Assembly: GCF_001704115.1 (NCBI RefSeq)
Contig: NZ_CP016895.1
Coordinates: forward strand, 3,596,001 to 3,660,000
DNA from: Acinetobacter larvae
GTDB lineage: Bacteria; Pseudomonadota; Gammaproteobacteria; Pseudomonadales; Moraxellaceae
Length of the DNA: 64,000 nucleotides
Reading direction: 5' to 3'
The notes under the pieces were generated by a model. The model made no database searches and was not told the DNA's origin. It saw nothing but the letters and a program-made list of their open reading frames with translations. This document shows positions 10,192-18,895 of this stretch, in pieces. A program made the translations under genes and the position numbers. Numbering within the stretch: position 1 is the stretch's first letter; each line of letters begins with the position of its first letter.

Positions 10192-12654
10192 TCATTTTGC
10201 CTTAGACAATAGACGCAAACCGTTGGCAACCACAATCAAACTCACCCCCACGTCCGCAAAGACTGCCATCCACATACTACCGAGCCCCCATAAAGTTAAT
10301 GCTAAAAATACAAACTTGGTGATTAAGGCTAAGCTAATATTCTCAACCAAAATACGATGGGTCTTATGTGACAAAGCAATAAAATCGGGAATCTTACCAA
10401 GATCATCATCCATAATGGCGACATCTGCTGTTTCAATCGCGACATCCGTTCCCATCGAGCCCATGGCAAAACCGATATTGGCACGCGCCAAAGCCGGTGC
10501 ATCGTTAATACCATCTCCCACCATACCGATATGACTGGTCTCGGCATAACTCGCAACAAGATTTAATTTGTCTTCGGGTAATAGATTGCCCTTGGCTTGA
10601 TCGATACCAACCTGCTGAGCAATGACTTCTACCGTATGGCTATTGTCACCACTAAGCATCATGGTAGAAACCCCCAATGTCGCCAATGCGGATATGGCTT
10701 TACGGCTGCTTTCTTTGACCGTATCTGCCACAGCAACCAACGCTAAAACTTGCTGATCTTTGGCAAATAACACAACTGTTTTGGCTGCTTTTTCCAAAGT
10801 AGCGATCTGTTGTTCTAGTTCAGGTGAACAATAATCCAGCTCATGGATTAAGCGATGATTCCCCAACCAATAGGTCACACCATTCATTACACCACGGGTA
10901 CCACGTCCCAACAAAGCAGTGAAATCATCAACATCCAAAAGCTTTAAATCATCTGCCGCAGCTTGAACAATCGCCTGAGAGACAGGATGATCTGAGTGAT
11001 GCGCCAGACTGACCAATAATTGTTGAATATCATCTGGCTTACCATGCAAAACCTGAAAATCAGTTTGTTGTGGTTTGCCATAAGTAATGGTACCGGTTTT
11101 ATCAAAGGCAAGATATTTCAGTAAACGCCCTTGCTCTAAGTAGACACCACCTTTGATTAATATGCCACGGCGTGCCGCCGCAGCTAAGCCACTCACGACC
11201 GTTACAGGGGTTGAAATCACCAAAGCGCATGGGCAGGCGATGACTAAAATCACCAAGGCTTTATAAATCCAATCTAACCAAGCCGCGCCGAATATTAACG
11301 GTGGCACAATCGCGATAAGCAAAGCACCCAGAAAGACTAGCGGGGTATATACTCTGGCAAATTGATCGACAAAGCGCTGTGTAGGTGCCTTTTCACCTTG
11401 TGCTTCTTCAACAGCATGGATAATACGCGCCAAAGTCGTGTCATTTGCAGCGGCGGTCACACGATATTCAAAGGCAGTGGTGGTATTAATGGTCCCTGCA
11501 AAAACACTATCGCCTTCTACTTTATCAATCGGGATGCTTTCTCCCGTGATGGGTGATTGATCAATACTGCTTTGACCTTTCACAATCACACCATCTAAAC
11601 CAATTTTTTCACCAGGTTTGACCCGCACAATATCATGGATTGCCACTTGATCTGCATCGCGCGCTAACCATTGCCCATCGGGCTGTTGCACCGTGACGCG
11701 ATCGGGTGCCAATTGCATCAATTCACCAATTGCGTTGCGCGCCCGCGCCAAAGAACGTGCTTCGATCAATTCAGCAGCGGAAAACAATACCATGACCATT
11801 GCTGCTTCGGGCCAAGAGCCGATTAGAAATGCTCCTGTTACCGCAATACTCATCAGAGCATTAATATTTAAATTTAGGTTTTTAACAGCAATAAGACCTT
11901 TCTTATAGGTCTCTATACCAGATAAGCCAATTGCAATTAAACTGACCAATAAGGTAATCCAGACCGACCATTGCAACCAATCCCCTATTTCAGCCAACAA
12001 CGCAAAAATCCCCGCAATTGCCAATGGCCAAAGTGGTTTGGTCTTTGCTTCGCTATTTTGCTCGAACTGTCCAGCAGCATTGGCACTTTCTGCGTCAAAA
12101 CCCAAAGACTGAATTGCAGCAATAATCTCTGGCATAGCCGCGGGCTCATGGACTACGGTCAACACCCGTTGCATTAGATTAAACTCAAGGCTTTGCACAC
12201 TCGACATATGACCGAGTTTTTTACGAATCATGGCTTCTTCGGTGGGACAATCCATTTGCATAATACGCAGTTGACTACGCAAATAATCTCCGTGTTGTGT
12301 TGCTACAGCCAAAGCCGTCAAGGCGCTTGCGCCCTGTGTATGGTCATTATGTGTTTGTGATTGCCCACCGGAACAACACGAAGACTGCTTTGGAACAGTG
12401 CTTTCACCGGAACAACACGAAGACTGCTTTGGAACAGTAGCTTCACCTGAACAACCACAACCTGAGCTATGCTCTTGTGCCGTTGCATCAACAACAGGCT
12501 TGGATTGATGAGAACAAGCACTTGACTGTGTATCACCCAGTTTCTGTTCAGCTCTAGCGGACTGGGGATCGACAACGTGGTCGACGCGACAGCAAGTATC
12601 TTGAACATCATGTAATTCAGACTGTTGATCTTTATTGTTAAAATCTTTGCTCAT
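10192..12654 (-). CDS. cadA: Heavy-metal P1B-type ATPase (Cd2+/Zn2+/Pb2+ exporter, CadA/ZntA type)
   Basis: An 820-residue inner-membrane pump that exports divalent soft metals at the cost of ATP. Order of parts: a Cys/His-rich N-terminal tail (residues 1-110), an HMA domain whose metal site reads MDCPTEE (Cys136), two helices, the actuator loop with TGES (about 370-373), the CPC motif in helix 6 (474-476), the phosphorylated aspartate in DKTGT (Asp518), and GDGINDAP near the C-terminus. The CPC motif and the divergent CadR-type regulator point to Cd/Zn/Pb rather than copper. The tail holds a 13-residue tandem duplication ending in Cys-Cys pairs, encoded by a 39-bp repeat. The pump is divergent from the regulator gene and ends at a strong terminator. 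Confidence 0.93.
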   Translation of the reverse strand: MSKDFNNKDQQSELHDVQDTCCRVDHVVDPQSARAEQKLGDTQSSACSHQSKPVVDATAQEHSSGCGCSGEATVPKQSSCCSGESTVPKQSSCCSGGQSQTHNDHTQGASALTALAVATQHGDYLRSQLRIMQMDCPTEEAMIRKKLGHMSSVQSLEFNLMQRVLTVVHEPAAMPEIIAAIQSLGFDAESANAAGQFEQNSEAKTKPLWPLAIAGIFALLAEIGDWLQWSVWITLLVSLIAIGLSGIETYKKGLIAVKNLNLNINALMSIAVTGAFLIGSWPEAAMVMVLFSAAELIEARSLARARNAIGELMQLAPDRVTVQQPDGQWLARDADQVAIHDIVRVKPGEKIGLDGVIVKGQSSIDQSPITGESIPIDKVEGDSVFAGTINTTTAFEYRVTAAANDTTLARIIHAVEEAQGEKAPTQRFVDQFARVYTPLVFLGALLIAIVPPLIFGAAWLDWIYKALVILVIACPCALVISTPVTVVSGLAAAARRGILIKGGVYLEQGRLLKYLAFDKTGTITYGKPQQTDFQVLHGKPDDIQQLLVSLAHHSDHPVSQAIVQAAADDLKLLDVDDFTALLGRGTRGVMNGVTYWLGNHRLIHELDYCSPELEQQIATLEKAAKTVVLFAKDQQVLALVAVADTVKESSRKAISALATLGVSTMMLSGDNSHTVEVIAQQVGIDQAKGNLLPEDKLNLVASYAETSHIGMVGDGINDAPALARANIGFAMGSMGTDVAIETADVAIMDDDLGKIPDFIALSHKTHRILVENISLALITKFVFLALTLWGLGSMWMAVFADVGVSLIVVANGLRLLSKAK
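12366..12443 (-). repeat. 39-bp tandem duplication inside the metal ATPase gene
   Basis: Two nearly identical 39-bp units (12366-12404 and 12405-12443), followed by the degenerate beginning of a third. Each unit encodes 13 residues of the type SSCCSGE-x-TVPKQ, so each adds one Cys-Cys pair to the metal-binding tail. The repeat is in frame, so changing the number of copies would lengthen or shorten the tail without breaking the gene. Confidence 0.85.
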
Positions 12655-12681
12655 GATTCATCCTGAGTGATACTGTAGCGC

Positions 12682-12713
12682 TATTAAACACCCTAAAGTA
12701 ACTCCAGACTCAA
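12682..12713 (-). promoter_or_regulatory. MerR-type promoter/operator of the metal ATPase gene
   Basis: On the minus strand a TTGAGT -35 box (12713-12708) and a TTAATA -10 box (12687-12682) are 20 bp apart. This over-long spacer is the hallmark of MerR-family promoters, which are untwisted by the metal-bound regulator. Within the spacer, ACCCTAAAG and CTCCAGACT form an imperfect dyad centred near 12700. It lies between the divergent pump and regulator genes. Confidence 0.75.
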
Positions 12714-12731
12714 GTATAAAAGGGAAAAATT

Positions 12732-13187
12732 ATGAAAATTGGTGAAATGGCACAACAGGTCGGTTGTAGTGTAGAAACTATTCGCTTCTACGAAAAAGCA
12801 GGTTTATTACCCAAAGCGCTGCGCAATATAGAAAATAACTATCGCGATTATCAACACGTTCATTTGGAACGTTTACGTTTTATCCGTCGTTGCCGTTCTT
12901 TGGGCATGACGCATGATGAAATCCGCACCCTACTCGATGCCAAGAAAAATATCGATGGTTGCCATGCTATCAATGATGTGATCGCCATGCACCTTGCCCA
13001 TGTACAACATCGTTTACATGAACTACAGGCTCTGGAGCAAGAGTTACAGCGCTTACAACAACAATGCCAAGGTTTTGATGGTGTTGAAGATTGCGGCATT
13101 TTACGCGCTTTAGAAAGCGAACATATTCCCCAAACGATTGATGCCCATGATCATGTGCATGATGCCAATATCTGTCGTGGACATTAA
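12732..13187 (+). CDS. cadR: MerR-family Cd(II)/Pb(II)-responsive regulator, CadR-like
   Basis: A 151-residue MerR regulator. The helix-turn-helix and wing are at residues 1-70 (KIGEMAQQVGCSVETIRFYEKAGLL), then a dimerising coiled coil at about 80-115. Cysteines at 77, 112 and 121 match the metal-binding positions of CadR/PbrR proteins, and the C-terminus carries a His-rich tail (DAHDHVHD) that is also seen in CadR. It is divergent from the P-type ATPase, whose promoter has the expected 20-bp spacer, so it most likely activates that gene when cadmium or lead is bound. GGGA lies about seven bases before the ATG. Confidence 0.92.
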   Translation: MKIGEMAQQVGCSVETIRFYEKAGLLPKALRNIENNYRDYQHVHLERLRFIRRCRSLGMTHDEIRTLLDAKKNIDGCHAINDVIAMHLAHVQHRLHELQALEQELQRLQQQCQGFDGVEDCGILRALESEHIPQTIDAHDHVHDANICRGH

Positions 13188-13319
13188 AGATCTGTACATA
13201 GCAAACGGGATACTCGCCGACTGAGCATCTATTTCATCTCTTATTTCATTGATTGCTATTTCATTGCAGCTCTATTCATTGCGCCGTGATGTTCTTAAGT
13301 GGCACAATGCTTTCTCTTG

Positions 13320-14534
13320 CTATGTGGTTTCTGGCTGATTCAGTTTCTTTAACGTCAATGCTGCATATAGTCCGCAGAGCAATACCCCACTCATCACCAT
13401 GACGATACCCTTCCAACCAAGGTATTCCCAGACCAAACCACTGGCGCTGCCCAGCAGACTTGAACCTAAATAATAGCAAAATAAATATAAGGCTGAGCCC
13501 ATGGCGCGGTATTGTAAGGATTGCACAGCAACCCAACTACTGGCGGTAGAATGCGCCGCAAAAAAGGAAAAGGTAAAAATAAGTAAGCCAATCAACGTAA
13601 AAGTGATCGATGGAATCAGCATAATCCATAAGCCCAATAACATGCTCAGCAACATCGCAGGCAATACCCCATCACGACCAAAACGACGACTCCATGCAGC
13701 GGCGCGTGGTGAGCTATAAATGCCAGACAGATAAGCAATCGAAATCAGACCAATCCATGTCTGTGATAACTGAAAAGGCGCTTGCAGCAGATGGTAACTC
13801 ATATAGTTAAAAATGCTGACAAAGCAGCCCATCAAAATAAAACCTTGTAGGAACAAAAGGCGTAACTTTCGGTCTTGCACATTTTTACAAAAAGAATGAA
13901 TCAAACGTGACCAACTCAAAGGATATGCTTTGAAATGCTTGGACGCTGGCAATAATAAACAAAACACCAGCGCTATGACTAAGTTCAACACAGCGATGCT
14001 GAGTGTCGCAACTTGCCATGTACTAAAGTCCAGCAGCACACCAGCAATCAGTCGCCCACCCATCCCCCCAATGGCGGTACCAGAGATATATAAGCCCATT
14101 GCCAATGCCACGTCTTTTTCGGCAATTTCTTCGCCGATATAGGTCATGGCAACTGCTGCAACACCACTAACCGCCAAACCAACCCCCACGCGTAGCGCTA
14201 GGAAAAAAGACCATATTGGAAATAAAGCACTCAATAACAATAGGCTAGCAACAATAAATAGCGCAGCGACCATGATGGATTTACGCCCATAGCGATCAGA
14301 GATTTGCCCTGCAAAAATCAAACCCAAGGCCAGAGCAATCGTAGAGCTAGACAGCGGGAAACTACTTTGGGTTGCTGAAATATGAAAATATTCTGCCAAA
14401 AATGGCATCATCGGCTGTACGCAATATAAGCTGGAAAAAATTGCAAATCCAGCAAGGAATAAGGACAGCAAAATAGCATGAAAGGCTGGTGAACCATAGG
14501 CTATACGCTCGGTCGATGCAGTTGCTGCGGACAT
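13320..14534 (-). CDS. MFS transporter, YnfM-like
   Basis: A 404-residue protein with about 12 hydrophobic segments. The order SLYCVQPMMPFLAEYFH, then SSSTIALALGLIFAGQISDRYGRKS (motif A) and the VAAVAMTYIGEEIAEKDVALAMGLYISGTAIGGMGGRL block resembles the arabinose-efflux-like YnfM group. Substrates of that group are poorly defined. It converges on the cadR gene; the 130-base gap between them holds no clear hairpin. The start is the ATG at 14534. Confidence 0.87.
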   Translation of the reverse strand: MSAATASTERIAYGSPAFHAILLSLFLAGFAIFSSLYCVQPMMPFLAEYFHISATQSSFPLSSSTIALALGLIFAGQISDRYGRKSIMVAALFIVASLLLLSALFPIWSFFLALRVGVGLAVSGVAAVAMTYIGEEIAEKDVALAMGLYISGTAIGGMGGRLIAGVLLDFSTWQVATLSIAVLNLVIALVFCLLLPASKHFKAYPLSWSRLIHSFCKNVQDRKLRLLFLQGFILMGCFVSIFNYMSYHLLQAPFQLSQTWIGLISIAYLSGIYSSPRAAAWSRRFGRDGVLPAMLLSMLLGLWIMLIPSITFTLIGLLIFTFSFFAAHSTASSWVAVQSLQYRAMGSALYLFCYYLGSSLLGSASGLVWEYLGWKGIVMVMSGVLLCGLYAALTLKKLNQPETT

Positions 14535-15233
14535 CCTGACTCCTTATCTGATCATCAATATCGCATCATCAATTGCTTGATATTAGCAAACCGATACCCT
14601 CCATACAGGTTATTACCGATATTTTCCATGAAGATAAGCTTCAGTATTGTCAGGCTTAATCATCTAAATACCCAAAAAAATCCCCCAAGTACACGACTTA
14701 GGTTCCACGTGAATCCACCCATCAACATATGATGCCATCGCCTCATGGGCTACAAACAGTGTCGGCAATGACTTACACGGTATGATGAAATAATCTGCTG
14801 CAGCGGGTGTAAGGCTTTGATTAAAATGTTTGCATAATAAGTATAAACAACTCAATAAATACCAATAATAAAACAAGATACTTGCAAAAAAATACAGCAG
14901 GAAGCGCACGATTATTTGTGATGTGGAATATAAAAACGCTCTTAACAGGAAGTTAAGAGCGTTTTTATATGCTGCGATTTTCCGATGCAACTTTTCATCT
15001 ATAAGCGAGAATAACCTGATGGCGCGGCATGTTTGATGCTGGCTATTTTCCCAATCCAACCTTCGCCATCACCCAGCCAGCATCAAAGCCTGCCGACAGA
15101 ATCACCAAATCGACACAACTATTACTATCTTTTCGGGCTTTGCCTTGTTATCGTTGCATGCAAATGAAATGTATTACGACAACACCATCAAACAATAAAC
15201 TGATGTGTCTAAAACGTAGTGGAGTAAACACAC
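14535..15233. other. Divergent intergenic region, MFS gene / mpl
   Basis: A spacer of about 700 bases. A very strong hairpin sits in the middle (14932-14966) although no recognisable gene ends there. On the minus strand an open frame ends near 14660 and its last 45 or so codons look protein-like, but I do not recognise the family, so it is not called as a gene. The region next to 15234 must hold the mpl promoter. Confidence 0.4.
14932..14966. terminator. Strong bidirectional hairpin, terminator-like, with no obvious gene attached
   Basis: Perfect 15-bp stem AAAAACGCTCTTAAC / GTTAAGAGCGTTTTT with a 5-base loop, framed by A5 and T5 runs. It has the form of a Rho-independent terminator in both directions. 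It lies in the middle of a divergent spacer, about 400 bases from the MFS start and 270 from the mpl start, so it may end an unannotated small transcript. Confidence 0.65.
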
Positions 15234-16661
15234 ATGCATCTGCATATTTTGGGAATTTGTGGCACCTTTATGGGGTCTTTGGCATTATTGGCACGTGATC
15301 TGGGGCACACGGTAACTGGCTCAGACCAGAATGTTTATCCACCGATGTCAACACAACTCGAAAACGCAGGCATTACCCTTATGCAAGGTTATGACCGTGC
15401 ACATCTCCAGCCTCATCCTGATTTAGTGATTGTCGGGAATGCCATGAAGCGTGGCATTGATGCGGTTGAATATATGCTCGATGCAGCGATTCCCTATACC
15501 TCAGGTCCGCAGTTTCTCGCCAATCATGTTTTACAAGGCAAACACGTCTTGGCGGTCGCAGGTACTCATGGTAAAACCACCACCAGCACCATGCTGGCTT
15601 GGGTTTTAGATCAAGCAGGTTTAGCCCCTGGCTTCTTGATCGGTGGTGTTCCATTAGGTTTCAGCCACAGTGCACGTTTAGGCGATGGTCAATATTTTGT
15701 GGTCGAAGCTGATGAATATGACTCGGCATTTTTTGACAAGCGCTCTAAATTTGTACATTACCAACCACGCACAGCGATTTTAAATAATCTAGAATTTGAC
15801 CATGCCGATATCTTTGATGACTTGGCAGCCATCCAAAAACAATTCCACCATTTAGTACGTACAATTCCAAGCCAAGGTTTAATCATTGCGCCCTTAAGCG
15901 AAACAAATATCGATGAAGTCTTGGCGCAAGGTTGCTGGACACCTGTGGTGCGTACAGCAATCCAAAGCACCACAAACCCTGACCATCCGGCACAACCCTT
16001 TTCACAACTTGATGGCTCGCGACCAGACCTTGCTCTATATGCGCAGTTACTGAGCGCCGATGGTTCACACTTTGAGGTTTATCATCACGGTCAATTACAA
16101 GGCGTGGTGCAATGGCACATGACCGGTCAACACAGTGTTGCCAATGCTCTGGCGACTATTGCTGCAGCACAGCATGTCGGTGTCAGTGTTGCGGATGCTT
16201 GTCAGGCATTGTCAAACTTTGGTGGGGTAAAACGCCGCATGGAGCTGCTTGCTACGGTGGCGGGTATTGAAGTGTATGATGATTTTGCTCACCACCCTAC
16301 GGCCATTGCCACCACTTTAGAGGGTGCCCGTCAACGCTTACAACAGCGTAAACTGTGGGCCATCATTGAACCACGCTCCAACACCATGCGCATGGGTGGG
16401 CATAAAGAACATTTAGCGGCTTCAGCCGCACTTGCCGATCACGTCATCTGGTATCAACCCGCTGGCTTAGACTGGGATTTACAACCTGTCGTCGCTGCAG
16501 CCCGTAATCAAGCTGAGGTCTGCAATGATATCGAGACCATCATCGATAAAATCGTACAAAATGCGCAAGCTGGCGATGCTGTGGTGATTATGTCCAACGG
16601 TAGCTTTGCTGGACTACACCAAAAATTACTACAGGCATTACAACAACATTATGATGCATGA
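15234..16661 (+). CDS. mpl: UDP-N-acetylmuramate:L-alanyl-gamma-D-glutamyl-meso-diaminopimelate ligase
   Basis: A 475-residue Mur-ligase-family enzyme of peptidoglycan recycling. It joins the tripeptide released from old cell wall to UDP-N-acetylmuramic acid. The N-terminal UDP-binding part reads HILGICGTFMGSLA; the ATP loop GTHGKTTT follows near residue 113; the central domain includes VVEADEYDSAF and LEFDHADIF; the C-terminal domain has YDDFAHHPTAI and EPRSNTMRMG. GICGTFMG and EPRSNTMR separate Mpl from MurC. GGAG lies about nine bases before the ATG. A 9-bp hairpin at 16761-16792 lies downstream. Confidence 0.95.
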   Translation: MHLHILGICGTFMGSLALLARDLGHTVTGSDQNVYPPMSTQLENAGITLMQGYDRAHLQPHPDLVIVGNAMKRGIDAVEYMLDAAIPYTSGPQFLANHVLQGKHVLAVAGTHGKTTTSTMLAWVLDQAGLAPGFLIGGVPLGFSHSARLGDGQYFVVEADEYDSAFFDKRSKFVHYQPRTAILNNLEFDHADIFDDLAAIQKQFHHLVRTIPSQGLIIAPLSETNIDEVLAQGCWTPVVRTAIQSTTNPDHPAQPFSQLDGSRPDLALYAQLLSADGSHFEVYHHGQLQGVVQWHMTGQHSVANALATIAAAQHVGVSVADACQALSNFGGVKRRMELLATVAGIEVYDDFAHHPTAIATTLEGARQRLQQRKLWAIIEPRSNTMRMGGHKEHLAASAALADHVIWYQPAGLDWDLQPVVAAARNQAEVCNDIETIIDKIVQNAQAGDAVVIMSNGSFAGLHQKLLQALQQHYDA

Positions 16662-16971
16662 TGCAGTCTAAATACGCTCTCGTGCTGAGGCTTGACTAAG
16701 CCAAGGTCAGATCAAGCTGTGTTTTCAGTAAAGTGTTCTGGACAATTTTAGCGTTTAAAGTTTGCGGCAATGCCTAACTGTACTGCCGCAAAAGTACAGC
16801 ATGCCCGCTTTTGTGCCTGAATCATCACATGGCAGCATGCGGGCAAAATCACCTTAACATCTGATTATTTATAAAAATTATGTGTAGCACAGCATCGGAT
16901 TGTATCGCCTTGCTTGTTGTTTTGATGTAACATCATAAACATTGCAGGTCATCTGATTTAAGGAGTAGAAG
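16662..16971. other. Intergenic region after mpl
   Basis: A 310-base spacer with two features: the 9-bp hairpin at 16761-16792, and a GC-richer imperfect inverted repeat around 16800-16850 (GCATGCCCGC and GCATGCGGGC). Neither is followed by a clear T run. The promoter of the next gene is probably in the AT-rich last 80 bases. Confidence 0.4.
16761..16792 (+). terminator. Possible terminator hairpin downstream of mpl
   Basis: Perfect 9-bp stem TTTGCGGCA / TGCCGCAAA with a 14-base loop, about 100 bases past the mpl stop codon. No run of T follows, so termination is only suggested. Confidence 0.35.
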
Positions 16972-17349
16972 GTGAGTTATTATCATATCATTCTAGAGGT
17001 CAATGACCACATCAGCACCATCGAGCAAAGTCGTGATATCGAACTATTTGATATTACCGACTTACAACCCAGCCTCTATGCAATTTTATTGCCCTATTTT
17101 AATGAGCAAATGATTGAGCTTGAAGATGAAAATATTGAATTCAGCGATATTCTACATCTTGAAATCAAGCAAACTTTATTGCCGATTCAGCAACTGATTG
17201 AAGAAGAGCAAAAGCAATTGCCGAGTGATACCGATATCACCATTACTGCTTATGAAATCTTTAACAACCGTGACCATACCATGGATGTCACCACTGTTGT
17301 GCTTGACCTACTTGAGGCAGCCAAACTCGATCATGGCGAGATCGAATAA
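16972..17349 (+). CDS. Conserved-looking hypothetical protein, acidic, 125 aa
   Basis: I do not recognise the family. The protein is 125 residues, strongly acidic, and has no signal peptide or membrane segment, so it is probably cytosolic. It alternates predicted strands and amphipathic helices. The start is a GTG with an ideal AAGGAG six bases upstream, which together with the strong downstream terminator (17427-17465) argues for a real, translated gene. There is no partner gene: mpl is in the same direction but 310 bases away. Confidence 0.7.
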   Translation: MSYYHIILEVNDHISTIEQSRDIELFDITDLQPSLYAILLPYFNEQMIELEDENIEFSDILHLEIKQTLLPIQQLIEEEQKQLPSDTDITITAYEIFNNRDHTMDVTTVVLDLLEAAKLDHGEIE

Positions 17350-17426
17350 AATTCAAATCAATATGCCCTATCTATTGGTGCTCGTGTCTAGTCATATCTA
17401 TGCTAAATGACCACGATACCATCAAA

Positions 17427-17465
17427 AAAAATCCCGTCATAGCATCGCATCCTGACGGGATTTTT
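17427..17465. terminator. Rho-independent terminator between converging genes
   Basis: Perfect 13-bp stem AAAAATCCCGTCA / TGACGGGATTTTT with a 13-base loop. It lies between the plus-strand hypothetical gene and the minus-strand transglycosylase gene and can serve both. Confidence 0.8.
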
Positions 17466-17516
17466 ATTGCAAAATTGACTGATAAAACTTAAGTCAAGCA
17501 AGCGCTGGCATAATCG

Positions 17517-18821
17517 TTATTGCATCATTTCCTTGGCTGTTTGTTCACGGAAAGCTTTCAAAATTTGCTGTCCGGCACGACCCGTCGGTTTTAAACCGAG
17601 TGATTGTTGCTCCTGACGAATAGCCTGTCGTGATTTATCACCAATCAAACCATCTACCGCACCGATGTCATAGCCTTTGTTGAGCAAAAACTGTTGAATT
17701 TCACGACGTTCTGCACGTGACGTTCCTGCATCATCTGTCGGCCATGCGGTCACAAAAGCTCCTTTGCCTTGTAAACGATCCGATAAATGTGCAATGGCCA
17801 AGGCATAACTTTCTGCCGCGTTATAACCATAAATGGCATCAAAGTTTTTAAAGACCAAAAATACCGGTCCTTGTGCACCACTCGGTGCCATTAAGCCAGC
17901 CGATGTACTGCTGCTGAGTGACCCTTGCATCAATGGGCTGCCATCTACACGCTTAACACCTTGATTGACCCAATAACTCAAAGGCTTTTTCTGACGACGA
18001 CCCTCGCCAGCTGTGGACATTCCAGCTGGAATCTTCACTTCAAATCCCCACGGCATACCCGTTTGCCAACCGGCTTTGCTTAAAAAGTTCGCCGTTGAAG
18101 CCAAGGCATCTGCAGTACTTGACACCAAATCACGACGACCATCTCCATCAAAGTCAACCGCTAAACGCTCATAGGTCGATGGCATAAATTGGGTATGACC
18201 AAAGGCACCAGCCCAAGAGCCATAGAGTTGATCCATACGCAAATCACCACGTTGCAAAATACGCATGGTGGCAAAAAACTCACCACGGAAATAACTTTGC
18301 CGACGCCCTTCACAGCTCAACGTACCCAGCGCTTGTAATAATGGATATTTTCCAGAAATGTCACCAAAATTACTTTCTACTCCCCAGACGGCAACAACCG
18401 TTTCGGCAGGAACGCCGTATCGAGCAGCAACACGGTTCAAGACCTCACGGTGTTGTTGTAACATCGCCTGCCCTTTTTGCACACGCTCATCATCTACCAG
18501 ACCGGAAAGATAATCCCAAATTGGCGTAGAAAATTCGGGTTGATAATTCAGCTTTTCAATGACGGAATAATCTGGCTGTAAATTTTGGGTATAAAGATCA
18601 TAATTGGCTGCAGATACACCCGCAGCAATCGCTTGGCTACGTAAACTGGCTAAGCAACTTGGAAAAGAACGACTCGGTGTATAATTACTGTTATTTTTGA
18701 CAGAACTTGCAACTGGATTTGCTGTCGTTATTGCTGTGTTTTGTCCGTTAATTACTAAGTCCGCATGTGCCTGTGTAATTCCGAGCACCGCAGCAGCAAA
18801 TAAATAAGATAAACGTTGCAT
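17517..18821 (-). CDS. Lytic murein transglycosylase, MltB/GH103 family
   Basis: A 434-residue periplasmic enzyme when started at the ATG at 18821. That start gives a normal signal peptide (MQRLSYLFAAAVLGITQAHA); the frame is open 16 codons further upstream, but that extension would bury the signal. The SLT_2 domain holds VWGVESNFGD with the catalytic glutamate, LGTLSCEGRRQSYFRGEF, and SWAGAFGHTQFMPSTYERLAVDFDGDG split over two motifs. A C-terminal peptidoglycan-binding domain (about the last 60 residues, GYDIGAVDGLIGDKSR) anchors it to the wall. There is no lipobox, so it is soluble rather than a lipoprotein like E. coli MltB. Confidence 0.92.
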   Translation of the reverse strand: MQRLSYLFAAAVLGITQAHADLVINGQNTAITTANPVASSVKNNSNYTPSRSFPSCLASLRSQAIAAGVSAANYDLYTQNLQPDYSVIEKLNYQPEFSTPIWDYLSGLVDDERVQKGQAMLQQHREVLNRVAARYGVPAETVVAVWGVESNFGDISGKYPLLQALGTLSCEGRRQSYFRGEFFATMRILQRGDLRMDQLYGSWAGAFGHTQFMPSTYERLAVDFDGDGRRDLVSSTADALASTANFLSKAGWQTGMPWGFEVKIPAGMSTAGEGRRQKKPLSYWVNQGVKRVDGSPLMQGSLSSSTSAGLMAPSGAQGPVFLVFKNFDAIYGYNAAESYALAIAHLSDRLQGKGAFVTAWPTDDAGTSRAERREIQQFLLNKGYDIGAVDGLIGDKSRQAIRQEQQSLGLKPTGRAGQQILKAFREQTAKEMMQ

Positions 18822-18895
18822 AATATTTTCAGCCCTTTTTTTAAATATACCAACCAACATTGACAGCATAGCTGAATCTTGGGTCGATCATCGTG

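Noticed and set aside
14664..15059. 131-residue open frame on the minus strand as a gene
   Set aside because: It crosses a strong terminator-like hairpin, has no ribosome binding site, and its first two thirds are low-quality sequence; only the C-terminal end is protein-like.
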